Source: Buteo buteo
Lineage: Eukaryota; Chordata; Aves; Accipitriformes; Accipitridae
Direction: 5' to 3'
NCBI RefSeq assembly: GCF_964188355.1
Contig: NC_134171.1
Location: 83,899,303 to 83,963,302, forward strand
Length of the DNA: 64,000 nucleotides
In this document: positions 1-13,600 of the stretch, piece by piece
How positions within the stretch are numbered: position 1 is the stretch's first letter
Layout of the letters: every line of letters begins with the position of its first letter
Notes under the pieces: generated by a model
What the model was told of the DNA's origin: nothing
What the model saw: only the letters and a program-made list of their open reading frames with translations
Databases searched by the model: none
Translations under genes and position numbers: made by a program

Positions 1-116
1 TGGAAGGTGATACTTTGTTGCTCTACAGATGTGAATTATAAAAAGCTTTGCTGCCCCTTAAATAACAACAGAATGTCTAGATGTTGTCTTCTGCCTTTTT
101 TTAATTGCTGGAGAGT

Positions 117-122
117 AATAAA
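117..122 (+). terminator. Plus-strand poly(A) signal, probable 3' end of USO1
   Basis: An AATAAA hexamer on the plus strand is followed from about 136 to 168 by a T/G-rich stretch, the usual layout of a polyadenylation site with its downstream element. No coding sequence of this transcript lies in the window. In mammals the gene that converges on the PPEF2 tail from this side is USO1 (vesicle tethering factor p115). Assigning the signal to USO1 is synteny-based inference only. An ATTAAA on the minus strand at 100-105 could serve the opposing PPEF2 transcript, so the two tails may overlap. Confidence 0.45.
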
Positions 123-1665
123 TTCAGTCTGACTTTGTAATAACTTGTGCATGCTCTTGGTTTTTTCTCAGCTACACCAGCAAAGCAGTGAAACTGCCAC
201 CAACTCCAGGTTAATGCATTTCACTCCCCTCCACCCACTGCAGGTAACAGGCTATCAAACCTGATGCCCCAGAGCTGCTACCAAACTAAAACACAAGGTC
301 CTGTCCCTTAGTTCCTCCCTGGTACCAAGTATGGCAGAGGAGTTGGCTACTACATGAATTGGAGGGACAGCTTTTCCACCACCTCCCCGCCTCCTGAGGT
401 TGCTTTTTTTTTTTTCTTCATTACAAAAGTCACTGAAAATAACTGAAACTCAAATACATTATGCTCGGCAGTAAGAGTTTGTACAGCAGAAACACCTCAA
501 ACACAGTAGTGACAGAAACATTTTGTTCATTAGACACAAAAAAACCCCAACCTTCCATTCACAAAATTTGAAAGACAAGAAGAGAAACATAGGCTCAGCA
601 TGCATTGTGCATCAGAGTATTTTTGGAAGCACAATTCTATTACAATTGAAAAAAGCATAGGTGGAACTCTACTTAACGGCGGAAAAGGATTAGTTTACTT
701 TTGGAAGCATTGTTCCCATTATTAAAGTATCTTAAATGTGCAATTGAGGCTCTAGTGGGGGCTGTTTTAGAAATCGAATGAGGCTAGAATTCTGTTTTTC
801 ATGGGCCAGGGTAGCATACCATAATGCCCCTGCTAGAGTGACTATGCTGCATGTTTGAGTATAGTACATTGGTTTTTTCTTTGTAAACACTTCAGTAACA
901 CCACCCCCCACCCCCCTTTTTAAGCACTAGTTGTACCATGCTTTGAAAATAACTTGAACCGACAGCATGGGCACTCTAGCAGGGGGCTACTTTGAAAAAG
1001 AACTAGTCTCAAAAGCTTTCTTAAAAAAGCCTCCCCTGCTAGCAACAGTTTTGCATGTTTGAGAGGATAGTTTTTTCAAAGTCTTCCTCCAGTCGACAGC
1101 TTTAGTAGCTTCCAACTTATAGAACAAACGTATCGCAGCAAAGGAACAACAGAGGAGAAGTAGATATTATTGCTAAAACATACAGCAATACCCCTAACAG
1201 AGTTGACAAACTAGAGAAGGCATGAAACAGCTCAGAAGTGGCACTCCAGAAAAAAGTGTGTATTAAAAGGAAAACTGTGCTCCAGCAGTTGCTACCTGGT
1301 TAAAAAACTGCCTACAAGAAATACCTTTACTTCCTTTTTACAGACCTGAAACATTTCATCACGTGCATTGACAAGATCAACAAAATTGCATCTTCTCTTT
1401 GAGCAGGAATTTCTACTTAAACACTCCTTTTAAAAAATGGCAAGAGGGATGTGCAGCTTATCTATTTTACCTGTTACCTTCCCCAAATGGATCACAGCTG
1501 TGGGCTACGGCAGTCACAGTTTTCAACCAATAAGTGCCACGGGTACCTGCCTTCCCTTTTCCTGCTGTGCAGCTGCAGGCACGCTCTGCGGTGAGGTAGG
1601 AAGCGGTCCCCCTGACTTCGCAGACAGTCAAGGCATTGGGTGTGCCAACCCTCACCAGGTTCTCA
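123..1665. other. Convergent 3' flank, PPEF2 3' UTR and spacer
   Basis: This stretch lies between the candidate plus-strand poly(A) signal and the PPEF2 stop codon. I see no open frame with a recognisable product. By eye there is no minus-strand AATAAA between 1665 and 170, so the PPEF2 polyadenylation point is undefined; the weak variant AGTAAA near 695 and the ATTAAA at 100-105 are the only candidates noticed. A T-rich tract (about 403-416) and a C-rich tract (about 900-918) are simple low-complexity sequence. Confidence 0.5.
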
Positions 1666-4600
1666 CTACTGTGACTGTTTGACAAGGCGGAAGGCTTCTA
1701 GGAACTCGTTGAAGTCAATGTTTCCATCCTTATTGAAATCAATGCTGCGAACTAAGTCGTTGATGCCGTCATCCGTGAGTTCAATGTTCATGTGGGAGCT
1801 GAACAGCTTCCAGGTTTGGTGGAATTCCTCAAATGAGATGAGACCTGTGGAGAAGGAAGGCACAGCCACCTCAGCGCAAGGTCACCACAGGCACTGCTGC
1901 CAGTCAGTCACCGCTCAGCATGCAAGGAGGAACCCCTGCTTAGCTTTGATTTTTCGTCCCACCCCTGCCAATTGCGTACCCTGAAGGAAGGAAAAAAAAC
2001 CCACTCATAATCTGCATTGCACGTGCTGCAACTGAATTCCCTAGCATGAAGAATACTGGCTAAAATACAACTTAAAGGACTAAAGAGACATAATACAATT
2101 TGGGAAAAGAAAAGAAGGCAAAGACTTGTTTTTTCTCTTTCCCGCAGTAGTGTAGTGGATAGGACTGCTTGAAAGCAGGTAACACTGAAGATCCCGTGTA
2201 CGCCGCATTACTGTCATGACTCTCATCACAATTTTTGTTCTGCTGAACTGCTCCAGAACAAACAATTATTAATTCTCTACTTGGACTGCACACAGTACTT
2301 CAAAATGCATCACGGTTGTGAAAACTTGCAGTGACATTCCAGAAGGTCTTGAGGGAGGAGAAAGACCTAAGCCTTAAACCATTAAATAAAAATGCCTTTG
2401 TACATACTAAAGGGAGCCTAAAAGTAGAATGGAATACAATGCAGTGACCACTGCCCCCTGCACACCTGCTTACCTGAATGATCTTTGTCTATGATCCTGA
2501 ATATGGTCTCCAGGTTGGATCTGTTTCGATAAATGACTTCCAGCAAGCTCGACTGGATGTGCTGAAAGACAACACAGTCACACTCCTTCTACCCTTCTGA
2601 CAGCACTCTGCTTTCCCTAAGCAGTTACTGCAGACCTTCCCATAAATGAAAATGTTTACTGGTCTCAAGAGTTTGCCAGCAATGCACTTTGCGTCATGTG
2701 TGCCTTCTTATGAAATGGCTTTATGATGTCTGGACCCTCTGTACAACTGCATTATAGCACATCAGCAACCTCTCGCTTCCGGAGATTTTCTGGGCTAACA
2801 GAGAAGACAGTGACTTGGGCTACGTTTTGTAACCATTGCAAAGTTAGATTTCCTGGGTGTAATTAAGAAACTGTGGCTCAGGGAATGGAATATAGTTCTC
2901 CTACTCAAAAGCCTGCATCCAAAACTACCTCTAGGTTTTGATTTCACATACATCATCTATTTCTACGATGGACTAAATGCCTCTGGACTACTTGAATTGA
3001 TGCAAGCTTTTCCATCAACTTCAGTACGATTTTGGATTATACAGGACCTATCCACTCTGCTTTTGTACCATACTTGGTTCCGTGTGCTGGGGATCTGGTG
3101 AGCTGCTTTGCATCATGCTTTGGTGGAAGGAGGCAAGTCCTTACCTCTTGGCTCCGCTGCTCCATGGCCAAGTCGTCGAGCCAGGACTTGTATTCCAGCA
3201 TGCCATCTGCTGTGCTGCGCACCAGCTGCGGTCTCAGCATTCGCCAGGGCAATCCCAGGTGCAAGACTGACTCCACTGCTGTCGCCCAATTGCTCAGCGT
3301 GATCCTTCCTGTAAGGAAAAGGGAGAGCCATGGAGACCTCTGAGAGATAAGCAGCTCAAAGCACATAAAGGCAAAGTAAAAAGCCTAGACCAGTACGCAT
3401 ATCCAGTCTAATGTGCTGCTGACAGCAAGAGCGTTATTTCTCCATGACATACTTGCGCACTTTGGTACAGGAAAAAAACTTACGTGGCTGTACAGAAATC
3501 AGCCACTGCAGGCACAAGTGCACTTGCTGCTCCCCCCAGCCACAGCAGGCTTTTGATCATTGCAACAACTCAGGGCCATGGGGCTGCAAACATCTGAACA
3601 ATGGGAAGACACCAACTTTGGATATTTCATTATAAATTTGTGGCCTACAGCCAGGGTCACCCTGCAGATCACAGCCTACACAACTGTACTAGTACTTTCT
3701 CAGTGACTCAGGAACATGGAAAAGCCCCTAGTTTAGCAGCTGCTGTAAGAGCTGAACTGGACTTTTATGAACAATTCTGCTGCCAGGAAAGAAAGCAGTT
3801 CTACCCACAAAAAAGCAGTTCTGCCAAATGCTGTGTTCCTTGTCTCTCCCAGCCCACATGTGGACAGATGCAGCAACATGTCTTGGTTAGTGCACCAGCA
3901 GAGCACTCCTGTCAGCCAGAGAATTATGAACTCTCAGCTCCTTCCTTAAGGCTGCTGCCACGGACGACATCCCTCGCTTTCCTCTTCCCAGTGATTTTAA
4001 AGTCCAGGGCTGAAAGGACTCTAGAGACCACCCAGCCCTTCCCAAGTGACACGACAGACATGTTCCAGGTCGTCTTTTCCAATGTTTCTTCAATACTTCC
4101 GTTCAAAAGGGTTCTCATAGCACCAAGCCTAAATTGCTACACATTAGGCTAATCACGTCTTGCTTTTCCAACACCGCCTTGTTATAATACCACTCTGAGG
4201 CATTAACAGGTTCCCAACAGAGACACAGAATAACAGCAAACGGGACCAATGCTCTGGCAAGGTCTGGCACAGCCTCCGCCCGTGACAGTCACTGACAACT
4301 ATCAGTGAGGAGTCTCCCGACCAGCCACACGCTCAACTTGGCTGCTTAAATCCTATCCTAATAGGGAATTAACCTGAGTGTCCCTCGGCTCAGATTTACC
4401 TGTATTGTCCTTATCATAGGCCTTGAACGCGCTGATGAGGGCTGAAGTGTGAGCAAAGAGCTTTTCCCGCAAGGCTCGAAAGGCTGACTCCTCCACTCTG
4501 CTGATTCTGGAGGATGCAGAAAAGAGAGAAGCACATTAAGGACTTGCCAAGAAGCGCAAGAGAAGCTGCGCTTTCCCAGTCCTCCGGCCTGTCCGTGCAT

Positions 4601-7600
4601 TGCCCAGACCCTCGCACAACTGCTTTGCACAGCTACACCTGCATCTCAATGCTTATGACAAGGCACTGCATGCCTGGAATCAATCGCTGCATCAATTTGT
4701 GAAGTAACAAAGCAGAAGTGAACCTCAGCAAGGGTTGAAAGTTAAAACTTGGCATTGAAAAGAGAAGCTGAAAAATCAGCAGTCTGTGAAAAAGAGTCCC
4801 CTGCTCATCTTGTAACGCTCCCTCCTCAACCCTTGAGCCTCCCTCAGTAATTTCTGCACAAAGCCTGAGTCTTCCTCTAGCAGTATGATTTAGTAAATCA
4901 AGCTGTGAAAGTTCAGCTCCAGAGTCAAACTTTCTCAAAGCTCCCAAAGTTTTCCCTTTCAGAATTTTGTCTTGGTGAACACAGAGCAACCAGAAAGCCT
5001 TGCCTTTGGGTCATAGTGAGAGTATGGGCCGTCTTATTCGCTTGGTACTGAACAAAATGGGGAATGAGGTCCGGTCCCAGCTTCACATAGGCTCCCCTGT
5101 TGCTGCCAATCTCATAGTAGTTTGAGGCTGAAAATATGGTCAGCACCTAACGCCCAAAAAAGAGAGGCATTTACAGTCAGTACATATATCCTCTTATTAT
5201 ATATACATGTATCAGTGAAAACAACACAACCGATCCCTTCTGGAGTCAGCAGACTGTGAAAGCACCATGTTTTACGTGGAAAAGGAAGAGCGAGGCAGCA
5301 GCTGGCCTAGGAGCCTTGCAGGTGCGAGTTCCTTAAGGGCGGCACTGGTCTCACGTGGATCTGGCCACACGCTGGGCTTCTGCAATTTCACTGTACCTCT
5401 CCCGACAACCTTCCGCTCTCCACTGCAGTGCCCCTGTTGAAGTCACTGAAGTGACCGTGAATCTTCTGAGAGCAAAACTTTGCTGCAGCAGCTTGGTAAC
5501 ACCCTTTCGTACATCATCTTCAGAAACAGCTGCATTAAGGAGTCAATGGCACAAATGGGTTCAGACCTTTTCTCAGCTACCATGCACAAGGATGTGCTTT
5601 GCCTGCACAACAGATGCCCCCAACAGAGCAGGTGCCTCCAGACTGTCCTGACCTAAGACCTCAGCTGGCAACACACTTCAGTAACTCCCAATGAGGCTGT
5701 TGAACGATTTTGTACGTACTTAACAAAGCCCCACTGGAAGAAATGCAGAGCTGAGACAAGCCACCACAGAAACCCCACCGTGGCAGGATGGAAACCCAAG
5801 TATCCTTTCACTCTATCCCCCTCACCGACCTTCCTGTTGTGGCAGAACTCGTAGCCTTCTTGCTTGCACTCGTGGGAGCGGATGAGGAACTGCAAGTTGT
5901 GCTTCTCAAGGATCTTCCCTGTCACATCAGGACCAAAGTAGCAGCCACCACCTCGCACCGTATTTACTCTGCAGCCCTCCTGAGGGATGGGGTCACTCCA
6001 GAGAATGTCTAAAATCTGAAAGAGTTGGAAAAGTTCACTGAGTAAAGTATACCCAACAGATAACACCGATCAAAGTTTACTAAGCAAATACAGCTCTATC
6101 TCTGAATCCCTCCCTGGACTGCTGCTATTACCATAGTGCAGGGAAACAGGGATGTTTCCTGCATCCCAACTGAACCACCATACTCTCCGCAGGAGTGTCA
6201 CAGGCCTGGTCCACCACAGAGGTGACAATATTGTTGGCCTGGAGCTACAGGGACACCCAAAGTGCCTGGGGGAAGAGGGGTGTCCATAAATCAAGCCTGA
6301 TACAAACCTTCCCTTCGCTGCCTCAAAGATTTCAGAGCCTTGGCTGTCCTCCTCCATCCCAAACCAGGTCCTAGGGCAAGAATACCCAGCAGTTCCTGAG
6401 GCCGTGAGCCAGCTTAGTATTAAACGCCTTTGCTCTCTAGCCAGGACATTCCGCAGCCTCCAGAAATGTAAGTAAGTGCTGACTCAGTAACCACTATTTG
6501 GATTAAAGTTTAATCTCTTTAACCCTGACCTCAATATATAGCTTTATGCTGATAAGGTGTGCAATGCCAGGATGTCATATGTAACATGAAGTAACAATGG
6601 TTTCAGAGTGCACAGAAGGGGGTTACAGACAGACTGGTCTAACACAAACAGGAAACCAAGTTCCCAGGCTCTGACCTGCTTAGCAATCTACTCGCAGTGC
6701 AGCCTAGTTAAAACCACAAATTCAGTCTGCTCTTAGTACCCAAGATCACCACTCACTCATTAGCGAATGACGTGCTCATTCATTACCTACAGAGCTGACT
6801 TCAGATAACCCATATAACCACTGGGCTCTACCATCAGTCTTGTCTATTATTTCTCTCCCCTGCAGTGAATCAAGAAAACCTGTTGCCCCACTCTATGCCT
6901 AAGCAGCAATTTTATTTGTACAACAGCAGATGAGTGCTGTGGTAGGGGCAAATGCTGGGACAGAGCCTTAAGCACAGAAGGCCAGAAGCCCAGTGAAGAG
7001 GCTGACTCGCAAGGAGAGTAGGAGAAAGGCGCCAGCAGAATGGCAGCTAGCGCCAGTCTTGCACACAGCCTACGTTCTCCTACATGACTCGTGCGCAGCT
7101 CTTCAATTGCTAGGGAACCGTGCAGCAGGATGGGCTGGATGTAGTGCAGATATCTAACGAAACATCCCCAAGCAGCAATGATCAATCACGAGCTCACAGT
7201 ACAGCCCTTCCTGACGGCTTACCACTGAATGATTGACGCCAGGCTGTCTTGGGTTACAGAGCAGTAGGTACAAAATAGCACTAACCCCATTAGGCTGCCC
7301 ACTGGCACTTCAACTCTTGAGTTGCTCCTTAACTCCACTATACGAAGCAGCAAAAATCTCTGCAGAGAGGTCTGTGCACTAAGCCATGTATTTTGTACTG
7401 AGATTCCTCATAACAGAGAGCAAACCTGCAGGAGGCCCACAGCCCACCGAGCTCAGGGCCCCACTTAGACTACTCACCTGCTTCCACTCGTCCTGGCGAG
7501 TCCAGCACGGCCCATCCAAGTCCGTCAAGGAGACCACGCTGGAGTAGGTGAGCTCCTCCGGCTCCGACTCGCTGATGTCCACCAGCCGGCGGCACCACTC

Positions 7601-10600
7601 GATTTGCTCCTGTACCGTCTGCCGGACCCACTTGGAAAACTCCAGCCTGTTGGCCATGCTGGGAGCCTGGGCCGGCCGGGGCTGCAGAGATAAACTGGGG
7701 GCTGCCTCGTTCCCTGCTGGGTCAGCCTCTACTTTGCTCTCCCCGTTTAATTCCTGTATTTCCACATTTCTATTTGACTCCTTTCTTTTCTTCCCTCTTA
7801 ATACAGAAACAAACTGAAAGAGGAAAGAGAAAAGAGAGCTGGTCACACCGCTTGGAAACCTACATCTCCAGCTCTAACATCTTCCATTGGCAGACCGTCA
7901 AGTGACCCAAGCTTCCGAGCCTCAGTTCCCTTTGCTGCTGTCAAATGCTGATTAATTGTGGAAGATTACTAGTGCCATCCTCTCGGATGTGCCATTCTTG
8001 GTTTACAGCTGGGGCCCCACATCCATCCTGACTACAGATCTATCTTTTCTTCGTTGACTTTGTGCTGCTCAGACATTTCACAAAAGGTAGACTACTTGGA
8101 TTTAATCTGCAACGGGAACCGGGCGGCAGAATGAGGGGAGGACTAATGACTAATGCAGTGCTTGTCATTGCATTTGGAGAAAGGAAGTAGTATTTCTCCA
8201 CTAGAAAGTGAGGCAGAGACAAGTTAAATGACTTATCAAAATCCTTCTGGAAATCTAGAGGAAAAGCAGGCTAAGGAACTGTGGGCCAAAGTCTCATCAT
8301 CTCTGTGTTTTTACAGTCAGCACCGGCACATCTTATTTACCCATGCCCTTGCCCCCTACTTCCCTGGCTACAATCCTTACATCTTCCAGAAGCCAAGAAT
8401 GCTTCTTCCCTTCACACCTCATGCACACACACTATTAAACCAAAGCAATCCACTCCAAGCCTGTGACTAAACGCAGTTTGTCTAGAAAGACCATCCTTTA
8501 GATTTGTCTTACCAACAGCCAAGCTGACATGTAGAAATAAGCTCCTCACCACAAATCAGCAACACTGCTGTTTCTTGCACTATCTAGGTAATAAAACCTA
8601 CTTTGTTCCTCTGAATTTTTTCAAGCATGTCCAGGTCAGTGGTGTCAGAGATGCCCCCGTGTATAATGAGGACTTTCTGATCAATCAGGGTGGCCAGGGG
8701 CAGCCAGCAGAAGACATTCTGAATCATCTTCAAGATTTTCTTCCCATGCACCTAGAAAGACAGGTCAGAAAGGAAAAGATGAAGCATCAAGCCTTCAAAG
8801 TCCACGTCTCACGTGGTAAAGGAGACACAAACATAGGCCTACCTTGTATTTCTGCATTACTTCCTTGGTGAAACCATAACTAAAGGAACAGGAGAAAGGA
8901 AGTTCAGTGGGATTTCGCAGTGACACCCCTGACATCGCGATCAGCCCCGCACAGAACCCATACCGTAAATTGACCATGTGGTCCTCATGGTTCCCGCGGT
9001 TGAGATGAACCTCCTTTGGATAGATCAAGAGGAAGGTAAAGAGGACAATGAGGATCTCGAGGGACTGTTTGCCTCTGTCTACAAAGTCCCCATTGAACAC
9101 GTAGGACTTGGAAGGAGAAGGAAGGCCATTCTGTAAAAGCAAGGAACAGGCAGATGTTACAAGAGAGGCCTCCCCGTGATCTCCATATACCTCCCCCCGG
9201 CAGCTGCACATTGTCTCACTCCTGTCCCAGGTTACCTTATACAATAGACCCTGACTCTTCTGTTTTTATCCTGTAGGGTCCCAGTGGCAAATGCACTGAA
9301 AAGTGAAAGCTGGCAGTCAGGAAGGGTTGCCATTGGTATCAGCGCTTACAAAAATGTCCACTGGCACTTCCCAAATGTACATGTATATCAGATTTCAAAG
9401 TCAGCAAGAGAATAAGCTGCTGCTTTGTGAAGCCATTTAAAACCGATCGAATCTACCTGAAGAATCACACAACATGTGAAGGGCCAGATTTTGCAAACGC
9501 TTCTCAGCATGACCCATGCGATACTTCTCACAATGCCTGGCCAGCGTCCCTCTCCAAATAAGGTGCCTACCTTATAAAATATGAGGAACAAGTCATCCAG
9601 CTGGCCGTGCAAGTCTCCTAACAGGCACAAAAAGAAAAGTCACACTATGTTTACCTTTAACGTAAAAACACATCAATAAATAGCTTCCTGTGAAGTATCT
9701 GCTCTATAAATCAATGACTACTGAAATATTTTGGGAAGTTCAAGGTACAAGTTTCCTTACACTAAGGCAATGTGCCTGAAGGAAAAGGACATGATGTAAA
9801 GGCTTGAGCTGAAGCCTGAGAAGGACAGCAAAAAGCCAACACCAGCTTCTGAAGACTCTGATTCAGAAGCTTTGTTCATTTATCTCTTAGGGTGACACAA
9901 CATGACAGAAGACGCTTTTTGACTTTGATCATTACATGGGAGAAAGCTTTTCATACAAAATAATAATCAAACTAAATTATCATTTAAAGTGATATTGGAG
10001 AGAGAGGTTTGTTTTCCAGAAGGTGACTGCATGTAAAAGTCTATGCTAAGTACACATTTTTCAGAAATATCTCAAAGTTTAAACATTAGTTCTGTTTTCC
10101 TAGTAGGAAAGTAATGGTGAAAAGCTTTCAAATTTACTTGATAGGACACAAAGACGTGTTAGTATTCTGGATCTGAATGCATACGCTGCTGGTAATGAAG
10201 ACTCAGCCAAAACAGCTCCAGGACTCCGTTGTTTAAATAATCCCAGGCCACAAAACAGGACAGAAAATGAATGAGTTTGAGGCCAGTCCTGGACTGGGTG
10301 CAGTTTTTGTGGTTTGGTAAAAGGACTCCAAGTTTGGGGTGACAGAACAAAGACAAATTTGAATTCCAGTTGAAAAATTCTTTACATCTTTGCTGTAATG
10401 TATAACAATTTTAAGAGTGACAGGCCATTATTATCACCCTTCATCTTCCCTTAGACAAATGTATATCCTTATCTTTTCTATCCATACCTCCTCCTATCCT
10501 TGCATTTTTATAATCACCATGACATCACCACTGCTACAGCAGGATAAGCCAAACTGAATGCTACCATCTAGGGGCAGGGTTTGTTAATGACATATTCCAA

Positions 10601-13600
10601 AATCTCAGGGAAGCCAAAGGCAGGCTACGAAGAGACAAACCACCTTCCCTCAACACCCCCATCCCGTTCCAGACCAAGCAGAAATAGGGCCATGATGCAG
10701 ACTTGCTCCCTCCAGTCTCCAGGCTAGTCTTTGGAGCAGCTCACATCATACAGCATCACAGGGTAAACCCGGATATTTTAGACAGCCCCAGTTGCCTCTC
10801 AACACAACACACATTTTCCTTATAGACTGCATTTGTGTTCCACACACAGTACAGAGGAGGATGTCATGGTAACGCTACCACTTTATATCTTTCCCACCCC
10901 TTTCATGTGAGGGTTCTGCCCCAGAGACTGTGCAGTGCCCTCCCACCCAGACGTACCGCACACGGTGATCTCCTCGCTGTAGCAGGTGGAGACATGACTG
11001 ATGTTTGGCAACTGCTTGAGGTGCTTCCTGGTCTCATGCAGAAGGTTTAAGAGATAGCGAGCGTGGAGCTGCTACTAGGAGAAAGCGAAGGGATTAAAGC
11101 AGGAAATCAGTGACCTCTGAGCAGCAATGCAGCTCTGTCTGCAAAGGCCCCAAGGACCCTCCATGATAGCCTGGATGGCACCAAGTCTCACTGGGATGAC
11201 ACTCGGTGCTGACCTATGGGCTTGCAAACAAGACGAGGCAAATACTGGGGAACAGCAGGATGGAAGAGACTCACGAAAAGCAGCCCGGCCCTGACACTGG
11301 CAGGGCTGGCAAGAGAACCAAAAAGCCCTAGCACCCTGTGGTTAAGGCTATATCTGCTGGGCAACACCACCTCCTAGAGCAGCAGAAATTCCAGCCCAGT
11401 ATCACAGGTAAGAAGTTGCTCCTCTAGATCTTTCTTAGCCTTCTCCACATTAAGCCAGGCCCTGAGCTGCGATGTGTTCTGCAGAAATATGTTCACTCAA
11501 AGCTGGGGTGTAGACATTTAATATTAGTCAAGACACTAAAGACCTTTGTTTTAGAAGTCGTTTTGTTTGGAGAAGGGATGTTTTGGCCTATTTTGCAGTT
11601 CAGCACCTTGACTGAGGGATGGCAGCAGAACACTGCAGTTGTACAAGGACTTGGCTTCTTAGTGCTGCTGAATTGGTGCTGGACTTCCTCATCAAAAACC
11701 TCACATTTTACATTTTAAATATGAGTCAAAGTTGTGTGGCACAAAACATAATTTTAATCTGCTGTTTCCATCTGGGCCATTCTATACATTTTTACAAATT
11801 GAGGAATTGCAACAAAAAATGACAGAATATTTCAACATGGACGGTTGTGGGTTTTTTTCCTTTTAAAATGAAATTCAGGTTAATATGGGCACACACCTAC
11901 AAAGAGTTTTCAGTTTTGTCAGAACTGCATTTTCAAAAAGGAAAGAAGTTCCTATGGCAGGGGGAAACACCATATCATTTCCATCCCCTTTTGCTTAACA
12001 GCCTGCCAGCTCTTTATACTCCAATCAACTTAGCTTGTTATGAAGGCTAAACCAAATATCTGTCCTACACCCCTGTGCAGAGAAGAGGAAAGCATGGTTC
12101 CTTTTCGGATCCTTACTTGTTTCTGTTTGAAAGCTTCCAGCAAGGCAGTTGCATGGTCAGGAAGGAGTGGGAAAGAGAGACGGGGTCCAGTGTAGGAGTC
12201 TGGCACCTCCAGGGATTCATAGTCACAGTATTTTTCCAGCTCTGCCTCTTTGAAACTTTCCCCACTTATGAACATCCGACTGATAAAATCCCCTGGATGG
12301 CAGATTGGTCGGTTTGATTGTTTGGGTTTTTTTAAAGAGAAAGAAACAAGAAAAAGTTAAGTTGTCTCAATACACCATTCTAGTAATTTGCTAAATAAAA
12401 AGCTGTTTGGTTAGGCTAGAGCTCACGAGCAATGGCAGCAGCAGAGGCTAGCTGCTAGTTTGACACCGCTACAGAATTTGCAGTGGGGAAGAGTCTGCAG
12501 GGACAAGTTACGATGTGCTACGTGTCAGGCAATGCTGGCAGCTATGCTAGTTTCTCCAAAACTCTAGTAAAGCCAGATGGATGCTGGTTGCCGTGGCTAA
12601 CTGAAGTCTTATTTTCAATGACATGCAAAAGCAAACTGTATAATAAGGAACTGTTTTTTTCTAAGCTTGCACCTAACATTCTCAGTGTTGCACAAAATTT
12701 GTATAAATACACATTATTTTTTTATTGCTGTAACACCTCAGAGCCCAGCTCAAGGAACAGAACATTATTGTCCTGTTTTATACAGACACTAAAAAAAAAA
12801 ATCTTCTTCAACAGAGCTTTGTGGTAAAATACATGGGGTGCTTTTGAGAAAAAGGGTGGCAGTTTGAAAGGAAGGACCAAGGACTTCAGCAGGTTATGGT
12901 CAGCAAAGGAAATAGGTAATTTTGACTTACTACCATCAGATTTCAGAGCTAAGCTCATTAGCAAGTTCCCAGCACTAAGAAATAACATATAATGCTCTCT
13001 GCTGATTCAGGAAGATACTGTATTGGTTCCCACAGCACTTCTCTCCCCACCCCCCCCACCCCCCTTATAAGTGAGAGACTAAATATAAAGTAGATACCCT
13101 AGAGCACAGTTCACTAAAGATGGATTCTCTCACTTCAGAAATGGGCTCTGCAAAGCCCTGGTCACCAGGGATTACTGAAAAAAGGCAGATTTCTAATACT
13201 GCTCTTAAAAAAAACATACTGCGCTTTTATTCCCCCTTCCAGCTCCTAAGGAGCAGGAATTGCCCCACATCCCTCGCACAGCTCTGACAGTCTCCAGACA
13301 ATTGACTCCCTATCCAAATTCCTGATGCCATTGCTCTTTAGACTCTCTTGGCCCCCTTTGCCATCCTAAAGGACGAGCAATGGGCAAAGAATCAATACAG
13401 GGTGCAACCTTCTGAGCTGCTGGTGCCACGTCTACAAACGGCACATAGAAACTTACTCTCTTTACTGCTGCTTGGCGTGAAGTGGTCCATAAGGTAACTG
13501 AAGAAGTTGTGAAGCTGCAAGAAGAGAGAGAGCCCATCATTATTCACCTTGGAATGAAATTCTGCAGAGTGGCAACTTAACATGATTCTTCTTTCTGGAA

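Noticed and set aside
2139..2215. tRNA-like stretch with a good A-box (TAGTGTAGTGG at 2148-2158)
   Set aside because: No B-box matching GGTTCRANNCC follows at the right distance and the acceptor stem does not pair, so no tRNA gene is supported.
12276..12283. Acceptor at TTATCAG/TCGG for PPEF2 coding exon 4
   Set aside because: It breaks the frame with the previous exon. The acceptor at GCCATCCAG/GGGATTTT (exon edge 12292) restores phase and gives the conserved RDF..R.F segment.
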